NCBI RefSeq assembly: GCF_007971225.1
Contig: NZ_CP042435.1
Span: 5,459,501 to 5,523,500 of the forward strand
DNA: 64,000 nucleotides
Direction of reading: 5' to 3'
DNA from: Panacibacter ginsenosidivorans
Lineage (GTDB): Bacteria; Bacteroidota; Bacteroidia; Chitinophagales; Chitinophagaceae
Shown: piece after piece, positions 45,524 through 54,886 of the stretch
How positions within the stretch are numbered: position 1 is the first letter of the stretch
How the letters are laid out: every line of letters starts with the position of its first letter
The notes under the pieces: generated by a model
The model's database searches: none
Told to the model about the DNA's origin: nothing
What the model saw: the letters and a program-made list of their open reading frames with translations, nothing else
Made by a program: the position numbers and the translations under genes

Positions 45524-47773
45524 TTATTCTCTTTTGATACCCAGCTTTTTCATTCTTGCTTCAAGCGTTGTAGGATTTAAACCCAATATTTTTGCTGCTC
45601 CTTTTTCGCCACTTACTTTCCAATTGGTTTTATTGAGCACAGCGATGATGTGATCTTTCTCTACATCTTCCATTTTGTGTTTTACATTGCTTTTAGCGGA
45701 AGAAGTTTTTATAGCAGGTAACCAATCGCCATGTTCTAAAATGCCATCACGACTTAATATCAATGCACGCTCTATAATATTTTCAAGTTCTCGAATATTG
45801 CCGGGCCAATCGTATTCCATCAACGCATCCATTGTTTTGGAAGGGATATGTGTGATCTTCTTCCCGATCTTTGCTTCATACTTCTGGCAGAAATGTTTTA
45901 CCAGTAAAGGGATATCTTCTTTTCTTTCACGTAACGGCGGACTAATAATAGGAAACACATTAAGCCTGTAAAAAAGATCTTCGCGAAATTCTTTTTTCTC
46001 AATGGCCTGTTCAAGATTGCGGTTGGTGGCAGCAATAATGCGTGCATTTACTTTCATTGTTTTTGGATTGCCTAATCTTTCAAACTCACCTTCCTGTAAA
46101 ATGCGCAATAGTTTTGACTGCAGATCGAAGGGGAGTTCTGCAATTTCATCCAAAAAAATGGTGCCACCATCTGCCAATTCAAAGCGGCCGATCTTTCTAT
46201 CCATAGCGCCTGTGAACGCACCTTTTTCATGACCAAACAATTCGCTTTCTATAAGATTGGCAGGCAGGGTGGCACAGTTTACTTTTACCAATGGCCTTTT
46301 ACTTCTGTTACTGATGTTGTGCACTGCACGTGCCAGTAATTCCTTACCTGTACCGGATTCGCCGAGAATCAAAACAGTTGCATCAGTGGCTGCTACCTGT
46401 TCTAGTTGTTGCAATATGCGATGAAATTTTTTGCTTTTACTTACGATCTCTTCAAAATTATAATTCACTTTTATTTCATCCTGCAGGTATTGGTTCTGCG
46501 CCTGCAAACGGACCTGTTCCTGTTCCATTAAAACCTTGTCGGTAATATCTATGAACATGGTGCGGGTAAATTGTCCGCCAATATCAGGATTTGACCACCA
46601 TTGAATCCAGATTGGGTTGCCATTGTCCCGGCGGCGCAGTTCAAGTACCACGCCACTTGTGTCAGTGCCGCGGCCCACAGATGCAAAAGCTTCTTCCATG
46701 CGTCGTTGCGCATCTGGTGTATCAGGCGCCATTTTTTTTCCATAAGTGTAAGGAACTTCTTCAGGTTTTACGCCAAGAATGCGTAATGCGGCCCTGTTGG
46801 CTTTAATGAATTTTGAGTCAAGGCCTTCATGTACGTAAGCAATAGGTGCTTCTTCAAAGAGATCGCGGAAACGTTCTTCACTTTCTTTAAGTAAGATCTT
46901 AAGCTGAGCATTTGCTTCTTCCAGTTTCTTTTGCGCAGCAAGCCGGTCAAGTTCTGCACCAGCCCTGTTGGCAAATATTTTAAGAACAGCCGTTTGATTT
47001 TTCTCAAGCGTTATTGGGTTTGGGTCTACTGCAATGATATGCCCCATTACTTCACCTGTAGATGGGCTAAAGATGGGCACGCCTATGTAAGATTCGAGAC
47101 CTTTTTCTTTAGGGAAATATTCCTGTAACTTACTGGATGTAAAATAATTTTCACCACGCATGATGATCTCGCATGGCGTGCCTGCTGTATCATATTCTAC
47201 ATTATCGAGGATTTGATCTTTATCAAGATAGCAGATGGAACGTAACCTTGTTTTCTCGTGGTTGGCACATTCTGTTATCAAGGCGTAACGCATGGAAAGT
47301 GTAAGTGTAATATATTTGGCAAGCTGTACAAAAAAATCTTTTCCAATTAATCCGGATGTGGCTTCGGAAATAGTCCTCAGTAATTCTTCTTCTAATTTTC
47401 TTTTGTGTATATCCCTTACAATACTGCAGGAATATTCTTTACCCTCAAACTCAATATAATTTCCGGTTATTTCCACATCATATACGTAACCCGTTTTGTG
47501 ACGGTGCTGAGATTCCCAGGTTATTTTTTTTTCTTTCTTCAGTCTATTCCAAAATGCGGGGAAATCCATCATTAATGCAGTAGGATTAATATCTGTTACT
47601 TTTTTCTTTGTAAGTTCTTCTTTGGCATAACCTGTCATTTGGCAAGCCGTATCATTAACAAGGAAAATATTTTGTTTAGAGTCTACCCAAAATACAGCTT
47701 CATGGATATTTTCCATAGTAAAATGGGAGAGTAGCTGTTCCTTTTCAAACTCCTTAGAAGAATTTTTTTGCAT
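45524..47773 (-). CDS. PAS-GAF-PAS sigma-54-dependent activator
   Basis: A 749-residue enhancer-binding protein. An N-terminal PAS (about 20-130, [26 protein letters not shown]), a GAF domain (about 150-290), a second PAS (about 310-420), then an AAA+ domain with Walker [23 protein letters not shown] in [13 protein letters not shown], Walker [14 protein letters not shown], and an arginine-finger region. The C-terminal helix-turn-helix contains [21 protein letters not shown], as in Fis-type domains. GAFTGA means it can act with sigma-54. PAS and GAF domains sense a small ligand. It is next to the cbb3 genes but no sigma-54 site was found near them. Confidence 0.92.
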   Translation of the reverse strand: MQKNSSKEFEKEQLLSHFTMENIHEAVFWVDSKQNIFLVNDTACQMTGYAKEELTKKKVTDINPTALMMDFPAFWNRLKKEKKITWESQHRHKTGYVYDVEITGNYIEFEGKEYSCSIVRDIHKRKLEEELLRTISEATSGLIGKDFFVQLAKYITLTLSMRYALITECANHEKTRLRSICYLDKDQILDNVEYDTAGTPCEIIMRGENYFTSSKLQEYFPKEKGLESYIGVPIFSPSTGEVMGHIIAVDPNPITLEKNQTAVLKIFANRAGAELDRLAAQKKLEEANAQLKILLKESEERFRDLFEEAPIAYVHEGLDSKFIKANRAALRILGVKPEEVPYTYGKKMAPDTPDAQRRMEEAFASVGRGTDTSGVVLELRRRDNGNPIWIQWWSNPDIGGQFTRTMFIDITDKVLMEQEQVRLQAQNQYLQDEIKVNYNFEEIVSKSKKFHRILQQLEQVAATDATVLILGESGTGKELLARAVHNISNRSKRPLVKVNCATLPANLIESELFGHEKGAFTGAMDRKIGRFELADGGTIFLDEIAELPFDLQSKLLRILQEGEFERLGNPKTMKVNARIIAATNRNLEQAIEKKEFREDLFYRLNVFPIISPPLRERKEDIPLLVKHFCQKYEAKIGKKITHIPSKTMDALMEYDWPGNIRELENIIERALILSRDGILEHGDWLPAIKTSSAKSNVKHKMEDVEKDHIIAVLNKTNWKVSGEKGAAKILGLNPTTLEARMKKLGIKRE

Positions 47774-47882
47774 AAAACGGATTAATAAAAATGGTTAGTT
47801 CGGCAGCTAAAGTTAAACAAAGGAATTTATAACTGTAATTTCAAATGAGTGTGTTATGCGCCTTGTGGTGCATTGGTATGAA

Positions 47883-48593
47883 TTATTTATGGCAGGAAAT
47901 TGTGTGCTGCGCAGTATTGGTTAATTCGGGACTGAGATATGCAATGCCCAAACCCATTCCTCTTACGATCAGCAGCGCACCCATTGCAGCAATAAACCAG
48001 GGCACTGCTTTTTTGATGGTGTTACGTACCGAGATGTTTATAAAAAATCCAAAATAAGAAAGTGCAAACATGGCAGGAAAAGTACCAAGCCCGAAAGACA
48101 TCATAAAAAATGCAGCACCATCAACACTGCCTGTGCCCAGGGCGCCTGCTATAGCCAGGTATACAAGGCCGCAAGGCAAAAGCCCGTTTGCCATACCCAG
48201 CAGAAAAACACTTTTGAGAGAACTGTTGTTTATAAATTTTGAAACAAGCTGCTGCACAAATAAGTTTAGCTTATTAAAACTACGCAAATGAAAAAAGGAA
48301 TATCTGAGCAATGATTGAATTGCTATCACCAGTATTACGCACCCGGCAATAATAGAGAACCACTGCTGAAAACCACCGAGATAAATTTGTCTGCCTGCCA
48401 ATCCAAATATCGTTCCCAGCGTTGCGTAAGTAACAATGCGGCCGGTATTATATAAAACTATGGCAGTTATTTTTTTTAGTTGTGGCAGGTTTTGTGTTGG
48501 CAGCGAAAATGCAATGGCACCGCACATTCCCACGCAATGGAAACTGCTTAGCAGACCAATACTAAAAGCTGATATGAATATTTGCCAGCTCAT
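47883..48593 (-). CDS. TauE/SafE-like membrane protein of the cbb3 cluster
   Basis: A 236-residue protein with about six helices. SAFSIGLLSSFHCVGMCGAIAFSLP contains the HCVGMCG motif (a possible metal-binding His/Cys pair), and LPCGLVYLAIAGALGTGS is the second repeat of the UreH/TauE-type fold. Proteins of this sort at cbb3 loci are thought to assist copper delivery or maturation. It is last of the cco operon and its start overlaps the FixH stop by 1 bp. Confidence 0.82.
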   Translation of the reverse strand: MSWQIFISAFSIGLLSSFHCVGMCGAIAFSLPTQNLPQLKKITAIVLYNTGRIVTYATLGTIFGLAGRQIYLGGFQQWFSIIAGCVILVIAIQSLLRYSFFHLRSFNKLNLFVQQLVSKFINNSSLKSVFLLGMANGLLPCGLVYLAIAGALGTGSVDGAAFFMMSFGLGTFPAMFALSYFGFFINISVRNTIKKAVPWFIAAMGALLIVRGMGLGIAYLSPELTNTAQHTISCHK

Positions 48594-49027
48594 TATTTCA
48601 CTTCAACATTTTGTTCGGTGTAAAATTTTTCTTTACCAGATTCCCACGTAAGCTTTAGCAGGTATTTTGTTTTAGCCAGTTTATTTTTTGCAATAAGCAT
48701 TGTTCCGCTGTCACTGATATTTAATGGGATCTTTCTATCGTTTGAGGCATTGTTTGCACAATAAAACCATGCCTCACCTGTAAGTGCAGCGCCGTTTAAT
48801 TCCTTTGGCAATTGAATAGAAACATCTGCAATATCTTCTGTAACCTTTACCCCGCTTAGTTTGTTTGCATTAGTAACACCATCAATTTTATCCTGGTAAC
48901 GGAGCTCTTCACCATAATAATCTTTTGAAACAAGTTCAAAATTTTGTTGCATGCATTTATATACAAGCGTTCCTATTAAAGTGCCGAACAGAATAAATAC
49001 GATCAGCAATTTATTTCCCCAGGTCAT
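48593..49027 (-). CDS. ccoH: FixH/CcoH cbb3 assembly protein
   Basis: A 144-residue membrane-anchored protein: one N-terminal helix (GNKLLIVFILFGTLIGTLVYKCM) followed by KDYYGEELRYQDKIDG, a signature of FixH, and a periplasmic beta domain. FixH/CcoH stabilises the assembling cbb3 oxidase and interacts with CcoP. It overlaps the TauE-like gene by 1 bp. An A/B repeat lies between it and ccoG upstream. Confidence 0.85.
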   Translation of the reverse strand: MTWGNKLLIVFILFGTLIGTLVYKCMQQNFELVSKDYYGEELRYQDKIDGVTNANKLSGVKVTEDIADVSIQLPKELNGAALTGEAWFYCANNASNDRKIPLNISDSGTMLIAKNKLAKTKYLLKLTWESGKEKFYTEQNVEVK

Positions 49028-49094
49028 ACATTTCTATTTTAATATTTTATAAAAACTTTTTTGATAGCTATCTTTTGTACTGGTGGCATCGCCT

Positions 49095-49214
49095 GTTGTG
49101 TCACTCACTTGTACTTTTCAGCTTCGAGCGGCGAGGTATGAGCTTCGGGTCTTTTGCTCGTGACCCCCCGCTAAAAGCTCACAGCGTTTCTTCAGTACAA
49201 GAGTGCGACGCAAG
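49095..49214 (+). repeat. Intergenic repeat, A/B inverted pair inside the cco operon
   Basis: A arm GTTGTGTCACTCACTTGTAC (49095-49114) and B arm GTACAAGAGTGCGACGCAAG (49195-49214). The 80-bp loop is about 80% identical to the loop at 59424. It lies between ccoG and ccoH. Confidence 0.89.
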
Positions 49215-49266
49215 GAACGATGCTCAAAGAACAAATGCCAGGCTCATTATTATCTTGTTCAGGAAA

Positions 49267-50679
49267 TTAATCATCTTCAACAGGCCCCAAAAAACTTGTA
49301 GTGACAGTTGTGATTTTTTTGCCGGACTGATATAAACCAAGTTTCAATTCTGTCTTCCTGTTTTTTATTGATGACTCTGGCAATATTATAAAAAACGAAC
49401 CGCTGCCCTGGCCTTCCTTTGCTACCGTAATAAAAGGCTTTCCTACAAGTTCCACTTTACCATCTGCATCTTCCAGCTGTACAGACATGTGCAGTTCATC
49501 AACTGTTTTATTGGCCAGTTTTATATTGTATAAATTAGAAATGCTATCATGGCCGCGTTCCTGGTAAAGTATACCAGGTGTGCGCATTACTGTTACATCA
49601 ATATCTTTTCTCGTAAATAATATAGCTGATAAAATAATTACCACCACGCCGCATAATGCTGTGTACATTTTCATTCTTGGTGTGTAGCGCAAAGGCTCTC
49701 CGTTTGCAATACTGTTCTCACTTGCATAACGAATAAGGCCGCGTGGTTTGCCGATCTTATCCATGATATTATCACAGGCATCAATACAGGCAGTACAGCC
49801 AACACATTCAAGTTGCACGCCATTGCGAATATCGATACCCGTAGGGCAAACTTTCACACACTGAAAGCAATCAATGCAATCGCCATGAATTGTTTCTTCA
49901 TTCTTTTTAGCAACACCTCTGGGTTCTCCACGCTTATAATCATATGCAACTATCATGGAATTTTTATCAAGCAACACACCCTGTAAACGGCCATAAGGAC
50001 AAACTACTGTACATGCCTGCTCCCTGAAAAATGCATACACACCATAAAATACGGCACTGAAAATAAGTAATGCGCTAAAACCACCGACATGCTCAGAGAT
50101 TGGTTCTGTAATAATTTTTTCTAATTCTTTTATGCCAATGATGTAAGAAAGAAAAAAGTTTGCAATGATGAATGACAGTAAATAAAACACCACATGTTTA
50201 AAAGTCTTTCTGGCTATTTTTTTCCCATTCCATGGTGCTTTTGCAAGCATTTTCTGTTGAGTTGCATCGCCTTCTATCCAATACTCGATCTTACGGAACA
50301 TCATTTCCATAAAGTTTGTTTGTGGGCAGGCCCAACCACAAAACAATCTTCCAAATGATGCTGTAAAAAGAATAATGAAAAAAATGAATGTTATCATGCC
50401 AAGGCCGAGGATAAAGAAATCCTGTGGCCAGAAAACTTTTCCAAACAAAATAAATTTTGCCTGCGGAATATTAAACATGAATAATGGTCTGTCATTAACC
50501 TGCACAAAAGGCAACCCAAAGAAAACAATAAAATATACTAAGCTTAGCCATGTGCGCAGTCTGTAAAATTTTCCCTTTGGTTTCTGCGCATAGATCCAGT
50601 TACGTTTACCACCTGCATCTACTGTTGCAAGATGATCGCGAAAACTTTCTTTATTTTTTTTCTGTAAGTGATTTTCCAT
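49267..50679 (-). CDS. ccoG: cbb3 oxidase accessory protein CcoG
   Basis: A 470-residue polyferredoxin (RdxA/FixG/CcoG). Several N-terminal membrane helices are followed by CGWACPQTNFMEMMFRKIEYWIEG near residue 118, then two 4Fe-4S motifs around CIDCFQCVKVCPTGIDIRNG and CVGCTACIDACD (near 268-300), and a C-terminal Ig-like domain. CcoG reduces copper for insertion into the oxidase. It starts 3 bp downstream of the ccoP stop, consistent with one operon. Confidence 0.94.
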   Translation of the reverse strand: MENHLQKKNKESFRDHLATVDAGGKRNWIYAQKPKGKFYRLRTWLSLVYFIVFFGLPFVQVNDRPLFMFNIPQAKFILFGKVFWPQDFFILGLGMITFIFFIILFTASFGRLFCGWACPQTNFMEMMFRKIEYWIEGDATQQKMLAKAPWNGKKIARKTFKHVVFYLLSFIIANFFLSYIIGIKELEKIITEPISEHVGGFSALLIFSAVFYGVYAFFREQACTVVCPYGRLQGVLLDKNSMIVAYDYKRGEPRGVAKKNEETIHGDCIDCFQCVKVCPTGIDIRNGVQLECVGCTACIDACDNIMDKIGKPRGLIRYASENSIANGEPLRYTPRMKMYTALCGVVVIILSAILFTRKDIDVTVMRTPGILYQERGHDSISNLYNIKLANKTVDELHMSVQLEDADGKVELVGKPFITVAKEGQGSGSFFIILPESSIKNRKTELKLGLYQSGKKITTVTTSFLGPVEDD

Positions 50680-50682
50680 TGT

Positions 50683-51852
50683 TTAGTTTGCTGCTTGTGC
50701 CTGGCCCACAACTTTTACAGAGTCTTTTACCGGAGCCTCTTCATTATACAAATCGCCCTGCGGTTCTTTTGGATTGGCAGGTTTGGTGCCATGCAGAGAT
50801 TTTATATAGCTTGCTATCTCTGCAAGTTGTACCGGGCTGAAATCAGCCTCCCATGATTTCATTCCTTTTTCAGGTACACCATATTTAATAGTTTTAAAAA
50901 TATCTTTTATACCGCCTTTATGTAACCAGTAATCGTCAGTTAAATTAGGCCCAACCACACCCTGACCTTCGGGTCCATGGCAAGGTGCGCAGGTGCTGCT
51001 GAATATTTTTTTGCCTTCTCCCAAAGCAGCCCCATCTGTTAAAAGGGTTACTGAATTTTCATCAACTTTATTAGCGGCTTTCTTTAAATATTCTGCCTTT
51101 TCTTCATCAGCTTTTGCAACAGCAGCAAAGTATTCTTCCTGGCTGGATGGTGCAGTATGCGATACATTGGCGCGATAGAGATATACAGCTGCAAATACAA
51201 TACAGATATAGAATCCATACAGCCACCATGGCGGCAAACGGTTATCCAGTTCGCGTATGCCATCATAGTCGTGGCCAAGATCAACTTCTTCATGTGCAGG
51301 TCTGAAATTGTTTATTTTTGCCCACCATTTTTTCCATATTGATTCTTTAGGGGCCCGTGCTTCTTCTGCTACAACTGAAATAATTTTTTCTTTTGCCAGC
51401 AGACCTTTCAGCGAAAATAACATAGCAGTTATCACTAGTATTTCCAATGCGATTACACCGATGATCGTATAAAATGAAAATGCTGACAGGCCACCGTAAG
51501 ATGCTGCCGCCTCTTGTGCGGGTGCTGCAACATTCTGCGAAAAAGATATATAAGAGATTGTGCAGAATAATAATACCATTAAAGTTTTTGCGGGAATTAT
51601 CGAATTCTTTTTTTCTTCTTTTTCTCTTTCTGCCTTGATCTGTGCAACATTAATTAATAAACGCCCCAGCATTACAATAGCAAGCAATAGCGCCCCAGCA
51701 ACAACAATTAGTGAAACCGCTAAAGGATTATCTAACTGGGATGGTGGCGGCGGGCCTGCTGCAAATACATTTACCATTGCACATAATGCAAGTACACCTG
51801 TTAATGCGGTAGCTTTAAACAATTGTTTCCGGCCTGTTGGTTTCATTTTCAA
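50683..51852 (-). CDS. ccoP: cbb3 oxidase subunit III (CcoP)
   Basis: A 389-residue subunit with several N-terminal hydrophobic segments and one haem c site, CAPCHGPEGQGVVGPNL, near residue 290 with a Met ligand region (PEKGMKSW). YDGIRELDNRLPPWWLYGFYICIVFAAVYL is the CcoP-typical membrane anchor. Proteobacterial CcoP has two haem c sites; this one has a single CxxCH, as is common in Bacteroidota. It passes electrons to the catalytic subunit. ccoQ precedes it by 11 bp and ccoG follows. Confidence 0.92.
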   Translation of the reverse strand: MKMKPTGRKQLFKATALTGVLALCAMVNVFAAGPPPPSQLDNPLAVSLIVVAGALLLAIVMLGRLLINVAQIKAEREKEEKKNSIIPAKTLMVLLFCTISYISFSQNVAAPAQEAAASYGGLSAFSFYTIIGVIALEILVITAMLFSLKGLLAKEKIISVVAEEARAPKESIWKKWWAKINNFRPAHEEVDLGHDYDGIRELDNRLPPWWLYGFYICIVFAAVYLYRANVSHTAPSSQEEYFAAVAKADEEKAEYLKKAANKVDENSVTLLTDGAALGEGKKIFSSTCAPCHGPEGQGVVGPNLTDDYWLHKGGIKDIFKTIKYGVPEKGMKSWEADFSPVQLAEIASYIKSLHGTKPANPKEPQGDLYNEEAPVKDSVKVVGQAQAAN

Positions 51853-51863
51853 AAAGTTTTCAG

Positions 51864-52040
51864 TTAATTATTTATTTCTGCTCCGTCTAATGGAATATGT
51901 TTCATTACATCGATCAGTTTTTTATCTGCACGCCATGCCCACAAACCCATCACCACAAAAAACACAAAGAAGATCATGAATGAGGACAAGCCAAAAATGT
52001 CTACACCCGTTATTTTTTCTAAATAGTTTATGAATTGCAT
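51864..52040 (-). CDS. ccoQ: Small cbb3 subunit CcoQ
   Basis: A 58-residue protein: MQFINYLEKITGVDIFGLSS..., one membrane helix (FMIFFVFFVVMGLWAWRADK), a basic region and a polar tail. The size, topology and position between ccoNO and ccoP fit CcoQ, a small subunit that stabilises the oxidase. I found it by translating the gap between genes. Its stop is 11 bp before ccoP. An A/B repeat separates it from ccoNO upstream. Confidence 0.85.
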   Translation of the reverse strand: MQFINYLEKITGVDIFGLSSFMIFFVFFVVMGLWAWRADKKLIDVMKHIPLDGAEINN

Positions 52041-52083
52041 TTGAATTTTTTTTAATGAACTTTTGAATAACTATTAAGCTTTC

Positions 52084-52172
52084 GTTGTGTCACTCACTTT
52101 TGCGTTCGGAACTATATGCAGCTGTTAGCCTTTAGCTGATAGCTAATCTTCAGTACAAGTGTGCGACGCAAG
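52084..52172 (+). repeat. Intergenic repeat, A/B inverted pair inside the cco operon
   Basis: A arm GTTGTGTCACTCACTTTTGC (52084-52103, tail altered) and B arm GTACAAGTGTGCGACGCAAG (52153-52172). The loop contains CAGCTGTTAGCCTTTAGCTG. It lies between ccoNO and ccoQ, 43 nt beyond the ccoNO stop. Confidence 0.86.
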
Positions 52173-52215
52173 GAACGATGAACAAAGAGCTATAGCTGGC
52201 TATAAAAAATACTTG

Positions 52216-54390
52216 CTATTTATTTTCTGCAACCTGTTTTGATTCTGCTTTAATATCTGTTCCAACTCTTTGCAGGTATGCTATCAGCGCAATTATTTCG
52301 CTGTTGGCAGGTGCATTAAGTTTATCTTTTTTAAGATCAGCTTTTATTTTATTTGCCTGCGCTATAAGATCAGTGTTTGCCTGCAGATCATAACCGGGTG
52401 CATAAGGCACTCCTAATGTTTGCATGGCCCTTATTTTGGCAGGAGTAGAGCCTGTATCAAGTTTATTATCCATCAACCACGGATAAGAAGGCATAATAGA
52501 ACCCGGCGACATACTTCTTGGATCGAACATGTGGTTGTAATGCCAGCTATCAGGATATTTGCCTCCGATACGTGCAAGATCAGGCCCTGTTCTTTTACTG
52601 CCCCACTGGAAAGGGTGATCATAAATAAATTCACCGGCTTTACTATACTCTCCATAACGCGCCACTTCATCTCTGAAAGGGCGGATCATTTGTGAGTGAC
52701 AGGTATAACAACCTTCACGAACATAAATATCGCGGCCCTGTAATTCAAGTGGCGTATAGGGTTTAACTGATGCAATGGTTGGTACATTGCTCTTGATAAG
52801 AAATGTAGGAACAATTTCAAGAATACCACCAATAGCAACTGCTATTAAGCTAAACACTAACATTTGTACAGGTTTTCTTTCTATCCAGCGATGCCAATGC
52901 TCTTTGCCATGTGCCTTAATTACTTTTGGTAATGGTGCGGCTTCAGCAGCTTCATCTGCAACAAGACTTCCTGCTTTAATTGTTTTGTACACATTATAGA
53001 TCATGATGAATACACCAATAAGGTATAAGGTGCCACCAGTGCTTCTTGCCATGTATTCGGGAAGAATGTTGGTAACTGTTTCGAGGAATTGAAATTTCAA
53101 TTGTCCTTCTTCTGTAAAGGTCTTCCACATCATGCTTTGTGTAAAGCCTGCCCAATACAATGGCACTACATAAAGAACTATCCCTATAGTACCGATCCAG
53201 AAATGTGTATTAGCTAATTTCTTTGAGTAAAGCGGTGTTTTGAAAATTTTTGGAATGATCCAATAGATAACACCAAAGGTTAAGAAGCCATTCCAGCCAA
53301 GTGCACCAACGTGTACGTGCGCAATAATCCAGTCTGTAAAGTGTGCAATAGCGTTTACATTCTTAAGGCTTAACATCGGGCCTTCAAAAGTTGCCATACC
53401 ATAACAGGTTACAGCAACCACCATGAACTTCAAAATAGGGTCTTCTCTTACTTTATCCCACGCACCTCTTAGTGTAAACAATCCATTTAACATGCCGCCC
53501 CAGCTTGGTGCAATAAGCATTACGCTGAATACCACACCAAGACTTTGTGCCCAATCAGGTAACGCTGTGTATAATAAGTGGTGCGGGCCAGCCCAGATAT
53601 AAATAAATATCAGTGCCCAGAAGTGAACGATTGATAAACGATAGCTGTAAACCGGTCTGTTAGCGGCTTTGGGAAGAAAGTAATACATCAATCCCAGGTA
53701 AGGCGTAGTTAAGAAAAATGCTACTGCATTATGCCCATACCACCATTGCACTAATGCATCCTGCACGCCTGCATACCAGCTATAGCTTTTAAAAAAGGAA
53801 ACAGGTAATTCAAATGAGTTTACAATATGCAGCATTGCAACAGTAACCCAGGTTGCGATATAAAACCAGATGGCAACATACAAATGACTTTCCCTGCGTT
53901 TAAGAATTGTACCAAACATATTTACCCCAAACACAACCCATACAATGGTAATAGCAATATCAATGGGCCATTCCAGTTCTGCATATTCCTTACCTGTTGT
54001 ATAACCCATTAATAAAGTAATGGCCGCAGAAACAATAATCAATTGCCAACCCCAGAAATGAATTTTGCTTAGCTTATCGCTAAACATCCTTGCTTTACAT
54101 AAACGCTGTAATGAATAATATACACCCATAAAAATACCATTGCCTACAAAAGCAAATATTACCGCATTGGTATGTACCGGTCTAACTCTTCCGAATGAAG
54201 TTGCTGCAGTATCAAGATTAGCAGCAGGAAAGAAAAGCTGAATAGATGCAAAAAGACCTGCAAGCATGCCTACTACGCCCCAGAAAAGCGTGGCATACAC
54301 AAACATCTTTACTATCTTATTATCATAGTAAAATCTTTCAGTTGCAACAGGCTGGTCATTTAGTGCTGATGGTGTGAAATAAGCTGACAT
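52216..54390 (-). CDS. ccoNO: Fused cbb3 oxidase subunits I and II (CcoN-CcoO)
   Basis: A 724-residue fusion. The N-terminal 480 residues are CcoN: twelve helices with the binuclear-site region VQWWYGHNAVAFFLTTPYLG, WAGPHHLLYTALPDWAQSLG, and DWIIAHVHVGALGWNGF with haem ligands. The C-terminal part is CcoO: a membrane anchor, then LQGRDIYVREGCYTCHSQMIRPF, the haem c site near residue 560, and GGKYPDSWHYNHMFDPRSMSPGSIMPSYPWL. Fusion of these subunits is common in Bacteroidota. This is the oxygen-reducing, proton-pumping core used at low oxygen. It overlaps ccoS by 1 bp (TAATG). Confidence 0.95.
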   Translation of the reverse strand: MSAYFTPSALNDQPVATERFYYDNKIVKMFVYATLFWGVVGMLAGLFASIQLFFPAANLDTAATSFGRVRPVHTNAVIFAFVGNGIFMGVYYSLQRLCKARMFSDKLSKIHFWGWQLIIVSAAITLLMGYTTGKEYAELEWPIDIAITIVWVVFGVNMFGTILKRRESHLYVAIWFYIATWVTVAMLHIVNSFELPVSFFKSYSWYAGVQDALVQWWYGHNAVAFFLTTPYLGLMYYFLPKAANRPVYSYRLSIVHFWALIFIYIWAGPHHLLYTALPDWAQSLGVVFSVMLIAPSWGGMLNGLFTLRGAWDKVREDPILKFMVVAVTCYGMATFEGPMLSLKNVNAIAHFTDWIIAHVHVGALGWNGFLTFGVIYWIIPKIFKTPLYSKKLANTHFWIGTIGIVLYVVPLYWAGFTQSMMWKTFTEEGQLKFQFLETVTNILPEYMARSTGGTLYLIGVFIMIYNVYKTIKAGSLVADEAAEAAPLPKVIKAHGKEHWHRWIERKPVQMLVFSLIAVAIGGILEIVPTFLIKSNVPTIASVKPYTPLELQGRDIYVREGCYTCHSQMIRPFRDEVARYGEYSKAGEFIYDHPFQWGSKRTGPDLARIGGKYPDSWHYNHMFDPRSMSPGSIMPSYPWLMDNKLDTGSTPAKIRAMQTLGVPYAPGYDLQANTDLIAQANKIKADLKKDKLNAPANSEIIALIAYLQRVGTDIKAESKQVAENK

Positions 54391-54563
54391 TAATCGATTT
54401 TTTTATTTTGGTTTTTAGAAACTGGTGCATCATCAAATAATATTCTTAAAGGGGGACTTTCTTCATCATCAAACTGGCCTTTTTTTATGCTCCATAGAAA
54501 TGCGATCAGAAAAATGGCTGCTACTGTAATACTTGCAATCAGTAAAATGATAATAACACTCAT
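54390..54563 (-). CDS. ccoS: cbb3 maturation protein CcoS
   Basis: A 57-residue protein found by translating upstream of ccoNO: MSVIIILLIASITVAAIFL..., one helix, then FLWSIKKGQFDDEESPPLRILFDD, the typical CcoS tail (xxKxGQFDDxxxPAxRxLxDD). CcoS is needed for haem and copper insertion into the oxidase. Its stop overlaps the ccoNO start by 1 bp, so the two are coupled. A TAnnTTTG box and a TTGA-N6-TCAA site lie upstream. Confidence 0.92.
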   Translation of the reverse strand: MSVIIILLIASITVAAIFLIAFLWSIKKGQFDDEESPPLRILFDDAPVSKNQNKKID

Positions 54564-54580
54564 GCTTATTTTATATGCAT

Positions 54581-54588
54581 CAAATGTA
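54581..54588 (-). promoter_or_regulatory. ccoS: -7 box of the ccoS-ccoNO operon
   Basis: On the minus strand TACATTTG matches TAnnTTTG, 17 bp before the ccoS ATG. No TTTG is found at the -33 position, as expected for an activator-dependent promoter. Confidence 0.65.
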
Positions 54589-54610
54589 GAATGCGGTGGC
54601 TGTGCTGTTT

Positions 54611-54624
54611 TTGACGTTACTCAA
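54611..54624 (-). promoter_or_regulatory. FNR/FixK-type box of the cbb3 operon
   Basis: TTGACGTTACTCAA has the perfect half-sites TTGA-N6-TCAA of FNR/FixK boxes. Its centre is 33.0 bp upstream of the ccoS -7 box centre (22 bp between), close to the class II position of -41.5. Confidence 0.65.
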
Positions 54625-54708
54625 CCTGTCTTATGATTGTTGTCATGTTTTTGAATGTATTGTATAAGAAAGTTTATGTGCCCGGCTGTAAAACAATGCG
54701 AAACAACT

Positions 54709-54845
54709 GTTGCGTCGCACACTTGTGCGGAAGAATATATAGCAACAGTGAAAAGTCAAAAGTGAGAAGGGAAAGGGGTTTTCAATTTGGCTTTTACTTT
54801 TCACTTGCTTAATAAAGTTCCGAACGTAAAAGTGAGTGACACAAC
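54709..54845 (-). repeat. Intergenic repeat, A/B inverted pair between ccoI and ccoS
   Basis: B arm GTTGCGTCGCACACTTGTGC (54709-54728) on the left and A arm ACGTAAAAGTGAGTGACACAAC (54824-54845, tail altered) on the right, followed by GATGCCAC. The element is reversed and begins 41 nt beyond the ccoI stop. Confidence 0.86.
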
Positions 54846-54886
54846 ATGCGATGCCACAACAATTGAAAGCTGGTAGCAAAATATTA

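Larger units (their letters stand above)
54564..54886. other. Regulatory region between ccoI and ccoS
   Basis: This 323-bp region holds the ccoS -7 box (54581), an FNR/FixK-type box (54611) and an A/B repeat (54709-54845). No frame with coding character was found. Confidence 0.6.
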
